Origin: Atkinsonella hypoxylon
Lineage: Eukaryota; Ascomycota; Sordariomycetes; Hypocreales; Clavicipitaceae
Reading direction: 5' to 3'
Length of the DNA: 64,000 bases
NCBI GenBank assembly: GCA_000729835.1
Contig: JFHB01000022.1
Span: forward strand, 207,015 to 271,014
Shown: positions 11,484 to 23,128 of the stretch, one piece after another
Numbering within the stretch: the first letter of the stretch is position 1
Layout of the letters: each line of letters begins with the position of its first letter
Made by a program: the position numbers and the translations under genes
The notes under the pieces: model-generated
Told to the model about the DNA's origin: nothing
The model's input: only the letters and a program-made list of their open reading frames with translations
Databases searched by the model: none

Positions 11484-12161
11484 GTCTTATTCATGGCATA
11501 TGCTACCGAGTAGTGATACTTGCAGATACTCTGTTTTCAACCTAACGAATTGCACATATATCGAACCTTGCCTATATAGGTTCGGAACATTGTACGGGGC
11601 TCTAGGGTCTGCTTGTCTCCGAAATCTAAAAGTCTCATCGAACATGACAGCAAGAGGAGCAGATACAAAGAGATATATACAGATCTTATAGACACAATAA
11701 GAAAATACAGGGGTTAGAAAGGTCAAGATGTAAATTCAAGAAACCTGAAACACTGTATGGGAGGGGAGTCGCAAGATTTGAGACATTGACTCTCATCGCC
11801 ATTAGGGACTGGCATTCTTCGGCATATAGAGCCGGATAAAATCTAAACTATGAAAGGAATCCTTGTTGAAACAAGAAAGTTCAATAAGCGAGATATCGAA
11901 TTTTGCTGTGGTTCGTCAAATCTGAAATAAGAGAGGGAAAACTTAATTATTGTACAGCACATACTTGGCAATTGAGGTATGTTCTATGAGGGACTCGATC
12001 ACTTATCTGAACCGTCTATCCGCTTTCGACTATTGTGAAGTATAATTAACCTCAATCCAGCTTCAGACCTGAGGGCACCCATGAAAATTCTAAGTTATTC
12101 GCTCTAGGACTATCCTCCAATTATCTCCTTACTACAACTGCGTCTTGTCTGATACTTAAAA
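11484..12161. other. Spacer and promoter region of the UstYa-like gene
   Basis: No coding exon is recognised. The last few hundred bases should contain the promoter of the gene starting at 12162; no TATA or other motif stands out clearly. Confidence 0.4.
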
Positions 12162-13431
12162 ATGCCAGCTTTTGAAAAATCGGACAATCTCGAGTATATG
12201 CCTGTCGATTCCTTATCCGAAGGTGGTAATGAGGATGACGGCTTAATCAACTACAGAAGGAGGCCCGTTGATAATCGCATAAAAAGATTTTGCGGTTACG
12301 CTGCTCGAATTGCTGGCCTTTTGCTCTACTCTATTCTTCTTACCATGGTGGTTTCGCTGTGGAGGAAGAATGAAAGATTGCACGGCCCGGGAGTTATCAA
12401 CAGTGGGTTCTAAGAGTCCTCCTAATAAATCTGCAGATGAAGTATTGACGAATTGCAACAGCGCCGTTAACTCCGTATATTCGTTACGAGGAAAAATTCT
12501 TTCCAAAGATGGATACTCACAATTATAGCATAATGGGCCCACCGAGCCCAGAAGTCGATGCCAGATGGGCCGAACTAACGCAGTGTAAGTCATAATGCTG
12601 TGTAGATGTTGAATCTTTGCTGATGGTCTCGGATTCAGTCTTTTTCACCGAGTATCCCTATGAGGAGATGAAAAAGCTAGGAAGAGAGAATGAAGCTATA
12701 CAATTGCCCAACGGTAAGCACAACCAAGGAATTGATATAGGTACCAATGTTGAATGAATATATGTTGAACTCTAAGTAGGAAACTTTATAGTCTTATACA
12801 CTGTCAACCACCTACTGCACTGTTTGGTATGTTTTTGATCTGTGAGATGCACATTTGGACGGGCGACGTGGGGATCTAATCTGTATAGAAACGTCTACAC
12901 AAATCGCGACATCCAGATTACTACTTTCCGAATATGACGGAGGAAGAAAAAATCAAGGGGAACAAGCATGACAGTAGGTATCTCAGGACATCAGGATTGA
13001 TTTTACTTTGATTAACTCTTTGCAGTGCATTGCTTGGAGGATCTCGTCCAGGAAGTCATTTGTCACGCTGATACTGCTCCATATACAACGCGTTGGTACC
13101 AGAAAGACCCTCGCCCAAGTGGGAACTCGGACATAGGCCACGAATGCGTCAACTGGGACATGCTTAAGGCTGAGCTTAGACGTAAGCATGTCGACCCTTG
13201 GGAACCTGGGCTTTTGATCCACCCTATTTTTGGTAAGCCATTATCAGCACTATATGTGATCAAAGCTAAAATGTTGATCGATTAGGCCCGGTAGTACCAG
13301 ATGGAAGGAAAACCGTCTTCCCGGAAAGAATGGGCTTCCCAAGTGATTTCCTGCATGTTGGGGAGACCGAAGAGGAGTATCAGCAGCGAATTCACGAGCT
13401 TGGTATTAGCTCTGGCAGAGACCCAGATTAA
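12162..13431 (+). CDS. UstYa/DUF3328-family oxidase, seven exons
   Basis: UstYa-family proteins are membrane-anchored oxidases that cyclise, chlorinate or oxidise peptides in fungal secondary metabolism. My model has exons 12162-12402, 12462-12584, 12639-12713, 12780-12826, 12889-12973, 13026-13232 and 13286-13431, which join in one frame to 307 residues. One transmembrane helix lies at about 49-67 (ARIAGLLLYSILLTMVVSLW). The family landmarks follow: GPPSPEVDARW, then HLLHC at 157-161 and HDMHC at 189-193 (the two HXXHC motifs), and CHADTAP. All six introns are 51-66 bp with good GT/AG ends. Every key motif is intact, so it is probably functional. No biosynthetic backbone gene sits beside it; the candidate secreted peptide at 9402-9625 is the only possible partner seen. 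Substrate cannot be told. Confidence 0.88.
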
Positions 13432-15199
13432 GCCAGACAAGTCTACGACGTAAAAATCGATGATTCAGGGCGAGGAATGATGTAACAGAGTAACGGGAAC
13501 GGCTGATTGAAGGGGTGTATTGTCTCCCTTATTGACAGTAAGGAGAGGAGCGGGATATTCTATGGTAGGTACAAAGATTGATTATTGAAGGTATTGAGAA
13601 GATATAGCAAAAATTGAATCGAGAATATGATTTGAGAGTTCTGTTTAGTACATCTGATCAGACGTATGAAATCTCTGGCTACTGACTATTGTCTACGTCA
13701 CGTTCATCGTCCTATATTCCGCGATACCAACCTATAGATCCCCAAGTTGACAGTCCAGTACTCCGGGCCATTGTAGCGCCTCTAGTGTCTTTGGAATGAT
13801 AGAAAGCCATGCGAGGTCAAGGACAACTTCGGAGGCTGATGACTGTTCACATTCAACGCGCTGAGAAGTAGCACGCTAAAGCACCGCACGGCTACAGTGG
13901 TATATCGGTAACGGTTTATAGAGGCGTGCCATAATGGAAAATCGAAAGTTCTATATTGCGTACTTCCGTACTGCATATATTGCGGGTACATATTGTGTCA
14001 GGGAATCCGAGACCCCTTGAATGTCATAAAGGGACTGAGTGGGTTGTCACAATAGATTATTTAAAGTGCGTGTCTTTCCCATATTGTAGAAAGAGTTTAA
14101 GCAGCGTAGATCTACTTGAGGCTGATTTATCCTGGATATTAACACTATGCGACAGCTTGATTGAGCTCGTGCGGTTATCGCTGTGGTTGCGCCACTGTGG
14201 AATATCGTGAAACTTGCTTGAGTAGGCTGCACATGCCGACTGAGGTATTGTTTTGAGTCGACACGATTTATGCTAAGATTCTATATAGTTAACAACAGCA
14301 AGCACCTTCTTATACTGTTCTAGGCCAGTTGCTACTGTGTTGCGGCAGGGTTGCCCCCTTGCGTTGCTATATCGGATTTGCAAGTGATGCCACGAGTAGA
14401 TTTCCTATAAGAGTGCGCATCACCCGGATATGTAGGTTAGTTTTTCAAGCAGGCACCGAGAAAGCAGCTTCTTGCTGGTCTCTTTGGTTTCCTACCGCTA
14501 TGATCTATTGATATCTTTTGGCCCATTTTCATTTACGCTTTTTGGCACTTGTGATGCTTGACATTTGACATTTTGACACATCTAGCTCTTCTTGTGTGCA
14601 TTTGTTATTTCAGCTGCATTGATATTTATTTTCCGACTTAACAGACTATTTAATCTTCTTGCCTGTTATTGATTGATAGCACGCACCAACAAATATCCCG
14701 CTCCTTGCCATTCCTTATCACGACTTACGTGCGCACTCATCCTGCTTGCTTTGGTGTGGGCTGCATGGTCACTTGGGGGTTTGGTTTTGAGTCGACAAAC
14801 TACCTCTCACAGAAGAATATGTAAAGTAAAGAGTAACTACATAAAAGTATACTTATACGTAAAACACTGAGGTTAATATCAGAAATGGTAATTTTACTGA
14901 TATCTATGTCCGCAACGTAAATTTTTTTGAATTCTTTTTATAGCACGAGTCTGCTACCGCCGCTAAGATGTCACGGTTACAGCGGCTGATCATATCGAAG
15001 AGAAAATGATCCCGGTCTGTCCGTTGTGTCAGATACTACTCGCCGCCCAGATCTCTCTTGCGGAGGCAGATGTAGATATAGTCGACACCGGCAGCACGTC
15101 ACCAGGAGTAGATAAAAATATCGTCAAGCAGTTGCGAGAGATGTTAGACATCGTCGAGAAACACGTCCGGTGCCTCTCCGAGTGATGCCTGTCAGGAAG
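13432..15199. other. AT-rich spacer; one 59-codon open frame
   Basis: No recognised gene is present. At about 15007-15186 on the plus strand an ATG-initiated frame of 59 codons contains CPLC near its start and an amphipathic KQLREMLDIVEKHVRCL near its end. It has no known family and could be an exon remnant. It ends just before the LINE relic. Confidence 0.35.
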
Positions 15200-15415
15200 C
15201 CACCACCCACCGCATTCCGCGAAGCAGAGGTGGTCATGATTTCCAAGCCGGGGAAAAGGATTTGAGCACCCCAGAGCCTGGCGTCCTATCTCTCTGCTCC
15301 CTTGTCTTGGAAAAGGTCTCGTGCGCCTGCTTGCGCGCCACCTAGCACAAGCTTCTATTCATCATGAAGAGCCATCGGCAGCAGGCCAGCGCTACCGAAG
15401 CCACAGCAACAGCCT
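15200..15415 (+). mobile_element. Tad1-like LINE reverse-transcriptase relic
   Basis: Three consecutive frames together spell a conserved segment of Tad1-type LINE reverse transcriptase: FREAEVVMISKPGKR, then DLSTPE, then WRPISLLPCLGKG followed by a run of Leu/Ala/Arg (RLLARHLAQASI). The frame changes and a TGA stop show it is dead. Only about 215 bp is left, so most of the element has been lost. The region is notably GC-richer than its flanks. Confidence 0.7.
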
Positions 15416-15619
15416 AGACAAGGATTCTAAGCAGTACTGAGACTGCCCAAATTGGCACTGTGACAACTCTAGCGCACGGATTTTTTCTTTCCATCTTGAG
15501 CCGAGGGACCATTACGGTAACGGAGAGTATAATCGTGACTGCTACAATTGTCGAAGGTCTCCAAATGAAGCGTGAGGTCAGATTGCAAGCACTGAGTTCC
15601 AGCCCAGAAAGAACGTAGC

Positions 15620-16880
15620 GCTTCATTGAAACAGATGATAGATATAGAAAAGTATCGACAGAACCGTCTGAAGTTCTCCATGGAAGAATGACGTACCACG
15701 GAAGTGGGAGTAGCCCATGCAGAGGACATCGGCGTGACGAAATAATACAGCCACCTTTGACGGAATGTGTTGAACAACCATTCTCAAGATTTTCGCAAAC
15801 TGTGATTGAGTAGGGTATTTTGCTGCAGGTATAGTCGTTGCACTTGTAATATTTTTAGGCTTGTCCCACGACAAAGCGTAGGTGATGACTACGGCGAAAG
15901 TCATAATTTCGATATGCGTGCCCGCGGCGCCAACAACAAGCCGTGTTACCAATCCGGATGAATTAGCTAAATTGAAGTATAGAAATAGAATAGAAGATTA
16001 TGTCATCATCGTTGATATCGTCAATGTAATCCGAAGTGAGATCTGGGAGTTTCTCAATAAGCCGGTCTCGATACGCGTCCAGAAACTATCGCGCATTCAC
16101 AGCCTAAATACTACCATGAAGCCAAAGTCTGTTGTTTCTGGTCGAGATTAATACAAAAAAATCCCTCATATGCTTTCATATACTAAGGTATTTCAACATT
16201 TTCGAAATATGTTCCACGATGCATGAGATAGGCTTTTGCTTTCTGACAGGGGAGAATCCTGATCTTGGTCACTTGCCTATGGTCCGTATAGCTTCAAGAA
16301 CAAATATAGACGGAGCTTGTGCATTCCAAATATCGGGAAGTTGGTTCCGTAGCGTTTGAGGCCCGGCTGTCCATTCACTGATCTCGATGTCATTGTTGAC
16401 GATTTGGGTCGTGCTAATGCACTCGTTTCACTTCGCGCAAGTGGTCAAGAACTCGTAGCTACTTTCTGCCGCGCATCGTTCTCGGTGAAGTATAACACGA
16501 CTCGATCCCAGCTTCTATATTGTAAGTAGGCAAATTAACACAGATATCATGGTCAATTATCTCGAGACTTAATTTCAAAATTGCCCATATTGGCTAAATG
16601 GATATATGCCCTCGTCCAGGTGTAAGGGCCAGACTTTTCCCACATGCTTGTCGAATGCTGATTCCAAGGCCGTAGTCTATGAAGATCAAGGCAAGCTTTC
16701 GCAAATATAAGCTCTGGAGCTATCAGACTTGCCCATACCAAACGAGCCTAGGATGATGTTGGTCTTTAACACCAGGCTTGTCTCCAGGCTGAGCTTGCAT
16801 AGGGACATTAAGCCAAATGATAGACCAAGTGCAAAGTACAAGCAACTTAAGGCATATCCACGAAATGGAAAATAGTTTCT
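15620..16880 (-). pseudogene. Decayed fungal polytopic membrane protein gene
   Basis: Minus-strand pieces in family order are visible. From 16868 down there is CTWSIIWLNVP. At 16741-16553 there is SLIAPELIFAKACLDLH, then TWTRAYIHLANMGNF. At 15960-15850 there is EIMTFAVVITYALSWDKPKN. These match a widespread, poorly named fungal integral-membrane family with conserved W-x-H-x-N-x-P, PE, MGGF-like and WWDKP-like motifs. The middle of the gene, where several conserved blocks belong, has stops in all frames, and the C-terminal part ends early. I infer a pseudogene. An active gene with many introns is possible but I could not build one. The family is from memory and has no firm function. Confidence 0.4.
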
Positions 16881-16899
16881 AGGATATTAGCTGCAGATA

Positions 16900-19072
16900 T
16901 AAACTCTGTCGGTTGCTGTGAGAACGTATAGTTGGAGCGGAATATTATAAGTTACAATAACGGAGTAAGTCCCACGACGCTTCGACTTCGTAGGCTTATT
17001 GATCCACGATACGTAGATGCTTATGCGCGTAGAAAGAGCAGAGTCGAACTGGAACTTTTCGTACTAGCCATGGGAAATCTGCCAACCTCATCAGTCTGTG
17101 CGATTGGTGGTGTATAAATTCGCTTAGTCGCCACCAGTAACCTGAGGAGAACAATTCCAGCTTACGTATAAGAAGTTTACAACGGCTGCAAAATGGACAG
17201 ATTCCGACGTCAAGCTATTTCGGAAAAAAGGGGCAGGAAAATTTGTCCCATTTCAACGTAATGCAGTAGATGAATCACACGCAGTACTTGGATTTTTCAA
17301 CGACATGTTGTGCAGGGAGTGAAATCAATCGCGACCCTTGGACGATTGAATGTAGGCCATGAAGCATTTCAATGTTTTCATTTGTTAACTAGGTTGCGCG
17401 CTGCACTATCGGGCTCTTTTCTCCTTTCTCGGAAAACCCCTATTAGCTTCCGCGGCCTTGTAAGAGAGGGTCAGTTGTGAAGCTCGATAACAAAGCTTGA
17501 TGGTCGGTAGAATGACCAGTGGCCGCGTACATGTGCCCTTACGCAACGGCTGAAAAACTATTGGGTAACCGATGCAAATGGGCATTTGTTCCCTCTGCTT
17601 CCAAAGAGAAATGTGCATTGTACAGCGTCTTTCACGTTCTATTTTGTGTATCACTTTTGGCTGGCTGTCGTGACGGGCAGGGCCGAGTCCTGCTCATGCG
17701 GCCAATTGCCGGGACAAATGGCCGGTTGAGGTGATGCTGCAAGGCAATGCAACTTATCGAATAAATGGATTAATGCTTTCAGGCTATAACACATCGGCGC
17801 ATTAACAGCTCACATATTAGTTCCCTTGTATATACTTGGGTGTAGGCCGTGAGGTGGCATGATGCGTTGCAAGTGGGCTGCAACAAGGTTCTATCCCAAC
17901 AGCAGCTACCACAAACGGTCTGACTTCCCAAGAATAACTAGAGCTTGGGCCGGTCCAGCCCACCTGCTGCGCCTGTGGTAGAGCATTTCCGAGCAAATGA
18001 AGAAGTCTGGGGGACTGATTGTGGGCGAAAGTCTGAAGGCAGTGTTCTCAGCACCAGCCCATGAATTCATGTGTTTGTAGCCATTGTGGTGGCAGGTCAC
18101 GGAAGGGAAGAAACAGAATGCGACGACTCCGTACTCCGTACACCCTAGAACATTGCAGATGAGTTGCTTATTCATTGAACCGTGATGGCTTCCAAGTCTA
18201 TGTTGACTGACTGGTTGTTGGTGTCGATGACTCAAGGGCTCAATGGCTCAAGGCGTAAGACTTGACAGCTATCAACAACAGATCATGCCACTACAAATAT
18301 GAAATAGACTATAGGGATAATGACCCATAGCGCTGTTAAGAGTCGAACTGAACTATCACTATAATCCATTGGATCAACATGGACTCAAACCGAATCTAAC
18401 CTACTAGCCTTATAGACTGCACGCCCGCAATTTAGCTGCAAATTATATGTAGAGCCCGTCAACACTTACGAGCCTAATTTAGCGACCGACTGTCTGTCTA
18501 TCCTATAAGAGCAAAAAGATCAGAATGTGCTTGCCTCCAGCAAGCACTCGTGTGAGTACTGAACAAAATTGGAAGTACCAGATCTATCTTGGGTGCTAAG
18601 ATTATGGAGCCGCGAGTGGGGCAGGACCCCACTTCTGGGCCCTGCTGCGATTGGGCGAGGGTGATTGGGGGGTTGGGGGGTTTCGAGTCTAGTCCAGCTT
18701 TGACACGAGCTGACACGAGCAGTCTGGGACCGTGCGAATCGTCGCCCGGTGCCTAGTGCCGAATACTGCGACGCTATTCCGTAGAGTGCCTCGGAGTTGT
18801 GCATCCAGCCTTTCTTTGTTTTATCATGCCCCCTTTCCCCACAATATTAGGTAAGCCAGCTTGCACCCTAACCGTGTCTTATGTCCCACTCCGGATTAGG
18901 CATCAGCAGCACTCAGCCAATCAGCACGCTTTTCCTTCAACATCGACGTCACATTTCACCATTGAAACTAGTCTTCGTTCCTCTTTGTTGGTGAAGGACA
19001 CTCATTACATTGTAATAGATGGAATTGTATTTGATATCATAGAGCCGCCCTTGCTGCTCAATGTCCGCTACG
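16900..19072. other. Spacer upstream of DNA ligase IV
   Basis: Nothing recognisable is coded at 17-18.5 kb. The last few hundred bases should include the ligase promoter; no TATA box is evident. A short direct repeat (tgacacgagc twice) lies at 18701-18720. Confidence 0.45.
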
Positions 19073-22000
19073 ATGAAGACTCTCTCAAGGGCCAAATCTC
19101 CCTCTGTGGACGCTGAGCGTGAAGACGAGATGCAGTATGGAACCCTTGGACAGAACAAAGAAGAGCTTCAAGAAAAGTAGGGAGCCATGTTTTCCTGTTC
19201 TTGTAGCCCTCGTCGGCGGCGTTTCTCAAGCATGTAGCTAACCATGCAACCGACAGATATCCTCACAGGCCAAGGAACCATTCCAAAACTTTTGCTTTCT
19301 CCGACCTCTTCTTACAGCTGTTCAATCCTCTCAATGAGAATAAGAAGCAGCCCAGTGGCGGCGGTCAGGCACGCAAGAAGGGTCCACATGGTGCAACATC
19401 GCTGTCGCCTCAAGAACAACGACGTCACATCATAGAGAGGTTCATCAAACGGTGGCGCAAAGAGGTCGGCGATGATTTCTACCCTGCGCTCCGGCTCATC
19501 TTGCCGGATAAAGACCGCGATAGGGGCGTTTACGGCCTCAAGGAGAATGTCCTGGGGAAACTTCTTGTCAAGCTTATGAAGATTGACAAGAATTCTGAAG
19601 ATGGATACAATCTCTTGCATTGGAAGCTTCCCGGGCAGACCATGGCTGCTCGAATGGCAGGTGACTTTGCTGGGAGGTGCTACGAGGTCATTTCCAAGAG
19701 ACCCATGAGGACAGAGGTGGGAGACATGACGATTGCTGAGGTCAACGCACAGTTGGACAAATTGGCTGCATCGACGAGCGAGGCAGAGAACCTGCTCGTG
19801 TTGGAGACATTTTATAACCGAATGAATGCTGAAGAGATGCTGTGGCTGATTCGCATCATTCTGAAGCAGATGAAGGTAGGCGCGACGGAAAAGACGTTCT
19901 TGTACCTGTGGCATCCAGACGGCGAAACCCTGTTCAGTGTGTCTTCTAGTTTACGACGGGTTTGTTGGGAGCTGTACGACCCGAATTTCAGATTAAAGAA
20001 GGAAGACGCGGGGATCTCTCTAATGCAATGCTTCCAACCACAGCTAGCCCAGTTCCAGATGCCAGCGTCTTTTCAGAGGATGATTGATTTTTTGCGGCCA
20101 ACGGAAGAAGATCCCGAGTTCTGGTTAGAAGAAAAGTTGGATGGCGAACGGATACAGATGCACATGATAGACGATCCTGGACACCCTGGTGGGAAGCGGT
20201 TCTGCTTCTGGTCGCGCAAGGCAAAGGAGTATACATATTTGTATGGAGATGGGTTGCTGGACGACAACTCGAGTTTGACTCGCCATTTGAAGCACGCATT
20301 TGCCTCTGGGGTGCGGAATTTAATACTTGATGGTGAGATGATTACCTGGGACATGAGCGTAGACAAAATTGTTCCATTTGGAACCCTCAAGACAGCTGCA
20401 CTGGCAGAGCAGCAGAACAGGTCTGGCTCGGATTCATCTGGACACCGACCTTTATTTCGAGTATTCGACATTTTGTATCTCAACGATAAGCCGCTTACAC
20501 AATATACTCTCCGCGATCGAAGAAAGGCGCTTGAAAAGGCTATCAAGCCAGTCCATCGACGACTCGAGATCCACACTTACGTGGCAGCAACGACAGCAGA
20601 TGTGATTGAGCCAATGCTGCGAGAAGTTGTGGCAACCGCATCAGAGGGACTGGTCCTCAAGAACCCGCGCTCTATGTATCGTCTCAATAGCCGCAACGAC
20701 GACTGGCTCAAAGTAAAGCCTGAATACATGTCTGAATTTGGCGAGACCCTCGACTGTATCATTATTGGCGGCTATTACGGTTCAGGACGACGAGGTGGCA
20801 CCTTATCAAGTTTTCTCTGCGGGCTCCGCGCCTCCATAAATCACATTCAAGCTGGGGCGAGCCCCGAAAAGTGCTACTCTTTTTTCAAAGTCGGAGGCGG
20901 ATTTCGTGGGGAAGACTATGCCGAGATCCGCCATCATACAGAAGGTAAGTGGATGGAGTGGGATCGCAAGAACCCGCCGACCACATACATAGAATTAGGT
21001 GGCGGCGAAAGCAAGCAGCTGGAACGACCAGACGTTTGGATTCGACCGAAAGACTCAGTTGTAGTCTCGGCAAAAGCAGCAAGCGTTGGCCCCTCGGACA
21101 GCTTCGCCCGCGGGTACACGCTGCGATTCCCGCGGTTTCGAAGACTCCGGCTTGATCGCAGCTGGGACTCAGCTCTATCAGTAGATGAGTTTGAAGAGCT
21201 CAAGAAGCGGGTAGAGGAGGAAGCCAAGGAAAAAGCCATGACAGTCGAGGACAGGAAAAGAAGAAACCCTAAGCGCATCAAACGTAAATTGGCCATTGCA
21301 GGTCAATCTACAGCTCACCACGAGATCAAAGGCGAGAAGTCGAGGGTTTTTGAGGGCCTGGAATTCTGCGTGCTTTCCGAGTCCTTAAAGCCGTATAGGA
21401 AGAGCAAAGCCGAATTAGAGACTATAATCAAGGAGAACGGTGGAGCTATCTCACAGCGAGCAGTGCCGGGATCTCACATGGTTTTCGTGGCAGACAAGAA
21501 GGTCGTCAAGGTGGCGAGTCTAATAAAAGGAGGGGGCGTTAATATCGTCAAGCCCAAATGGATCAAGGACTGTGTCGAGCAAGAAGGTTCATACCTGTTA
21601 CCCTATGAAGACGGCCATTTGTTCCATGCGACGAAGGACCTGGCGAGCATCGCAGCGGGAAACACGGATATTTACGGGGATAGTTTTGCGAGAGACGTCT
21701 CGATGGACGAACTACGACAGATACTACATGAAATGCCCAAGACCGAGGCCGATGGGCCGTTTGATGAGGAAAATTTCCTCGGGCAGCTAGAGGGGCATGG
21801 CAAGGATTTCACACATCTTAGAGGGTTCATGCTCCGCCGGTGTGTGGTGCATGTGCGTGCCTTGGAAGGCATGGACCCGAACTTGGTGAGCAAGCTGGTT
21901 CATTACGTCAAGTATGCGGGTGGGAGGGTGGAAGAGAGTTTGGCCGAGGGCACAACGCACGTGGTCTTGGTTGGCGATGATGCGATAGAGGTCGGGGCAG

Positions 22001-22128
22001 TGGCGGACGAGGTGAGGAGGGAGGTGAGTTCTTGGGACACATTGCCGAGAGTGGTCGGAGAGAAGTGGATATTGGAGTCTTGGAAAGAAGCGACGGTGCT
22101 GGACGAGGAGCTATTTGCGATTAGATGA
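19073..22128 (+). CDS. LIG4: DNA ligase IV (non-homologous end joining)
   Basis: This ATP-dependent ligase seals double-strand breaks in the Ku/Lig4/Xrcc4 pathway in the nucleus. Exon 1 is 19073-19176; an 80-bp intron (19177-19256, GTAGGG donor, GCTAAC branch, CGACAG acceptor) follows; exon 2 is 19257-22128; the product is 991 residues. An N-terminal DNA-binding domain is followed by the nucleotidyltransferase motif EEKLDGER with catalytic Lys at about 328, then DGEM and later EGLVLKNP and WLKVKPEY. Two BRCT domains close the protein (about 728-810 and 889-985), separated by the linker that binds the Xrcc4 homologue. This BRCT pair is specific to ligase IV. Length is close to other fungal Lig4 proteins. 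The start was chosen because it splices in frame into FAFSDLFLQLF, a conserved block. The gene is convergent with the uracil phosphoribosyltransferase, 176 bp between stops. No defects seen. Confidence 0.95.
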
Positions 22129-22304
22129 GATATGTGGTGCATCACACAAGGTTCATGTCCCAGGCGGCCTTGTAGAAAATAGGATCGATGTCACACGGTT
22201 TACAGTCAGTGTCATTTCTCGCCATCACAAACCAGACGCACCGGGTGAACGACCCACGATTTCAACCTGGACCCTTCCGGCTTTCTCTCAAGCAAATGAC
22301 AACT

Positions 22305-23128
22305 CTATTTGCCAATCGTCAAGAATAACCGATCGCCAATATCTCCCAACCCAGGCTCCAGCATGCCATCCTTCGTCAAGTGGTCATCCACGCCCGCGAT
22401 CCACAGCTCCGTCCCCTCAGGCCACTCCTCCGCCGCCCTCCTCACACCATCCTTGGCGCCCAAAATAGACATGACAAGGACCTTCTTGGCCCCCCACTCC
22501 CGAAGCGTCTGGATAGCAGCGACGGACGTCCCGCCCGTAGCAATCACGGGGTCCACGAGAATCGCAAGACTGCTAGCATTATGCTCGGCCGAAGAAGCAA
22601 GGTTGTGATTAGGGAGGTTGTTGTAGTACTCTACGGGGTCCAGCGTCGAAGGCTCCCGGTACATGCCCAGGTGATGCACAGGCACAGGAACAGGGAGAAT
22701 CGTCTGCACGCCTGCCGCCCTTCCAATCAGAAAACCCCAAGACGTCACGGCAGGAAAACCGAGGAGAACATAGCTACCTTCCACCATGGCCAGACCCGAT
22801 CGCAGGATGGGCACAATGCACATGGTGCGCGGACCGACCGTCGTGCTCGTATACTCGAATCCAAGAGGCGTCTTGTCCTTTGCCACTCTCACGAATCAGC
22901 AAAAAAAAAACCCAGAAGCTAGGCGGAGAAAAAGATGGGGAGGTCAAGGATTACTTTCGGACCGTCGAGGGGCGAAATGCTGTTGGCGAGCGCCTCGCAG
23001 GCGAGGATGAGCGAAATGTCGTGTACGAGCGCCTTGACATCCTTGGAACTGGTGGATTGGGAACGCAGCTGGCTGAGCTTGGCGCGGAGGCTGGGATGTT
23101 GCGAGATGTGGACGTTGGGCAGGGACAT
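22305..23128 (-). CDS. Uracil phosphoribosyltransferase
   Basis: It makes UMP from uracil and PRPP (pyrimidine salvage) in the cytosol. Exon 1 (23128-22955, 58 residues) ends SISPLDGPK. A 77-bp intron (22954-22878) with a GTAATC donor and a weak GCAAAG acceptor follows, and exon 2 (22877-22305) begins DKTPLGFEYTST, for 248 residues in total. The PRPP-binding loop VDPVIATGGTS is at about 166-175, and VPILRSGL, another family signature, lies upstream. The TPLGFEY motif makes it look more like bacterial Upp than like yeast Fur1. The acceptor was picked because it alone joins the conserved Gly-Pro-Lys to Asp-Lys-Thr-Pro-Leu-Gly in frame. An alternative acceptor nearer the branch site (GTGAGAG) breaks the frame. 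It is a single-domain protein without the uridine kinase domain some eukaryotes fuse to it. Confidence 0.88.

Noticed and set aside
12162..12584. Apparent frameshifts at the start of the UstYa-like gene
   Set aside because: A 59-bp intron at 12403-12461 (GTGGGT to CAACAG) restores one frame, so no pseudogene needs to be invoked.
19312..19914. 200-codon minus-strand frame
   Set aside because: It is antisense to the DNA ligase IV N-terminal domain.
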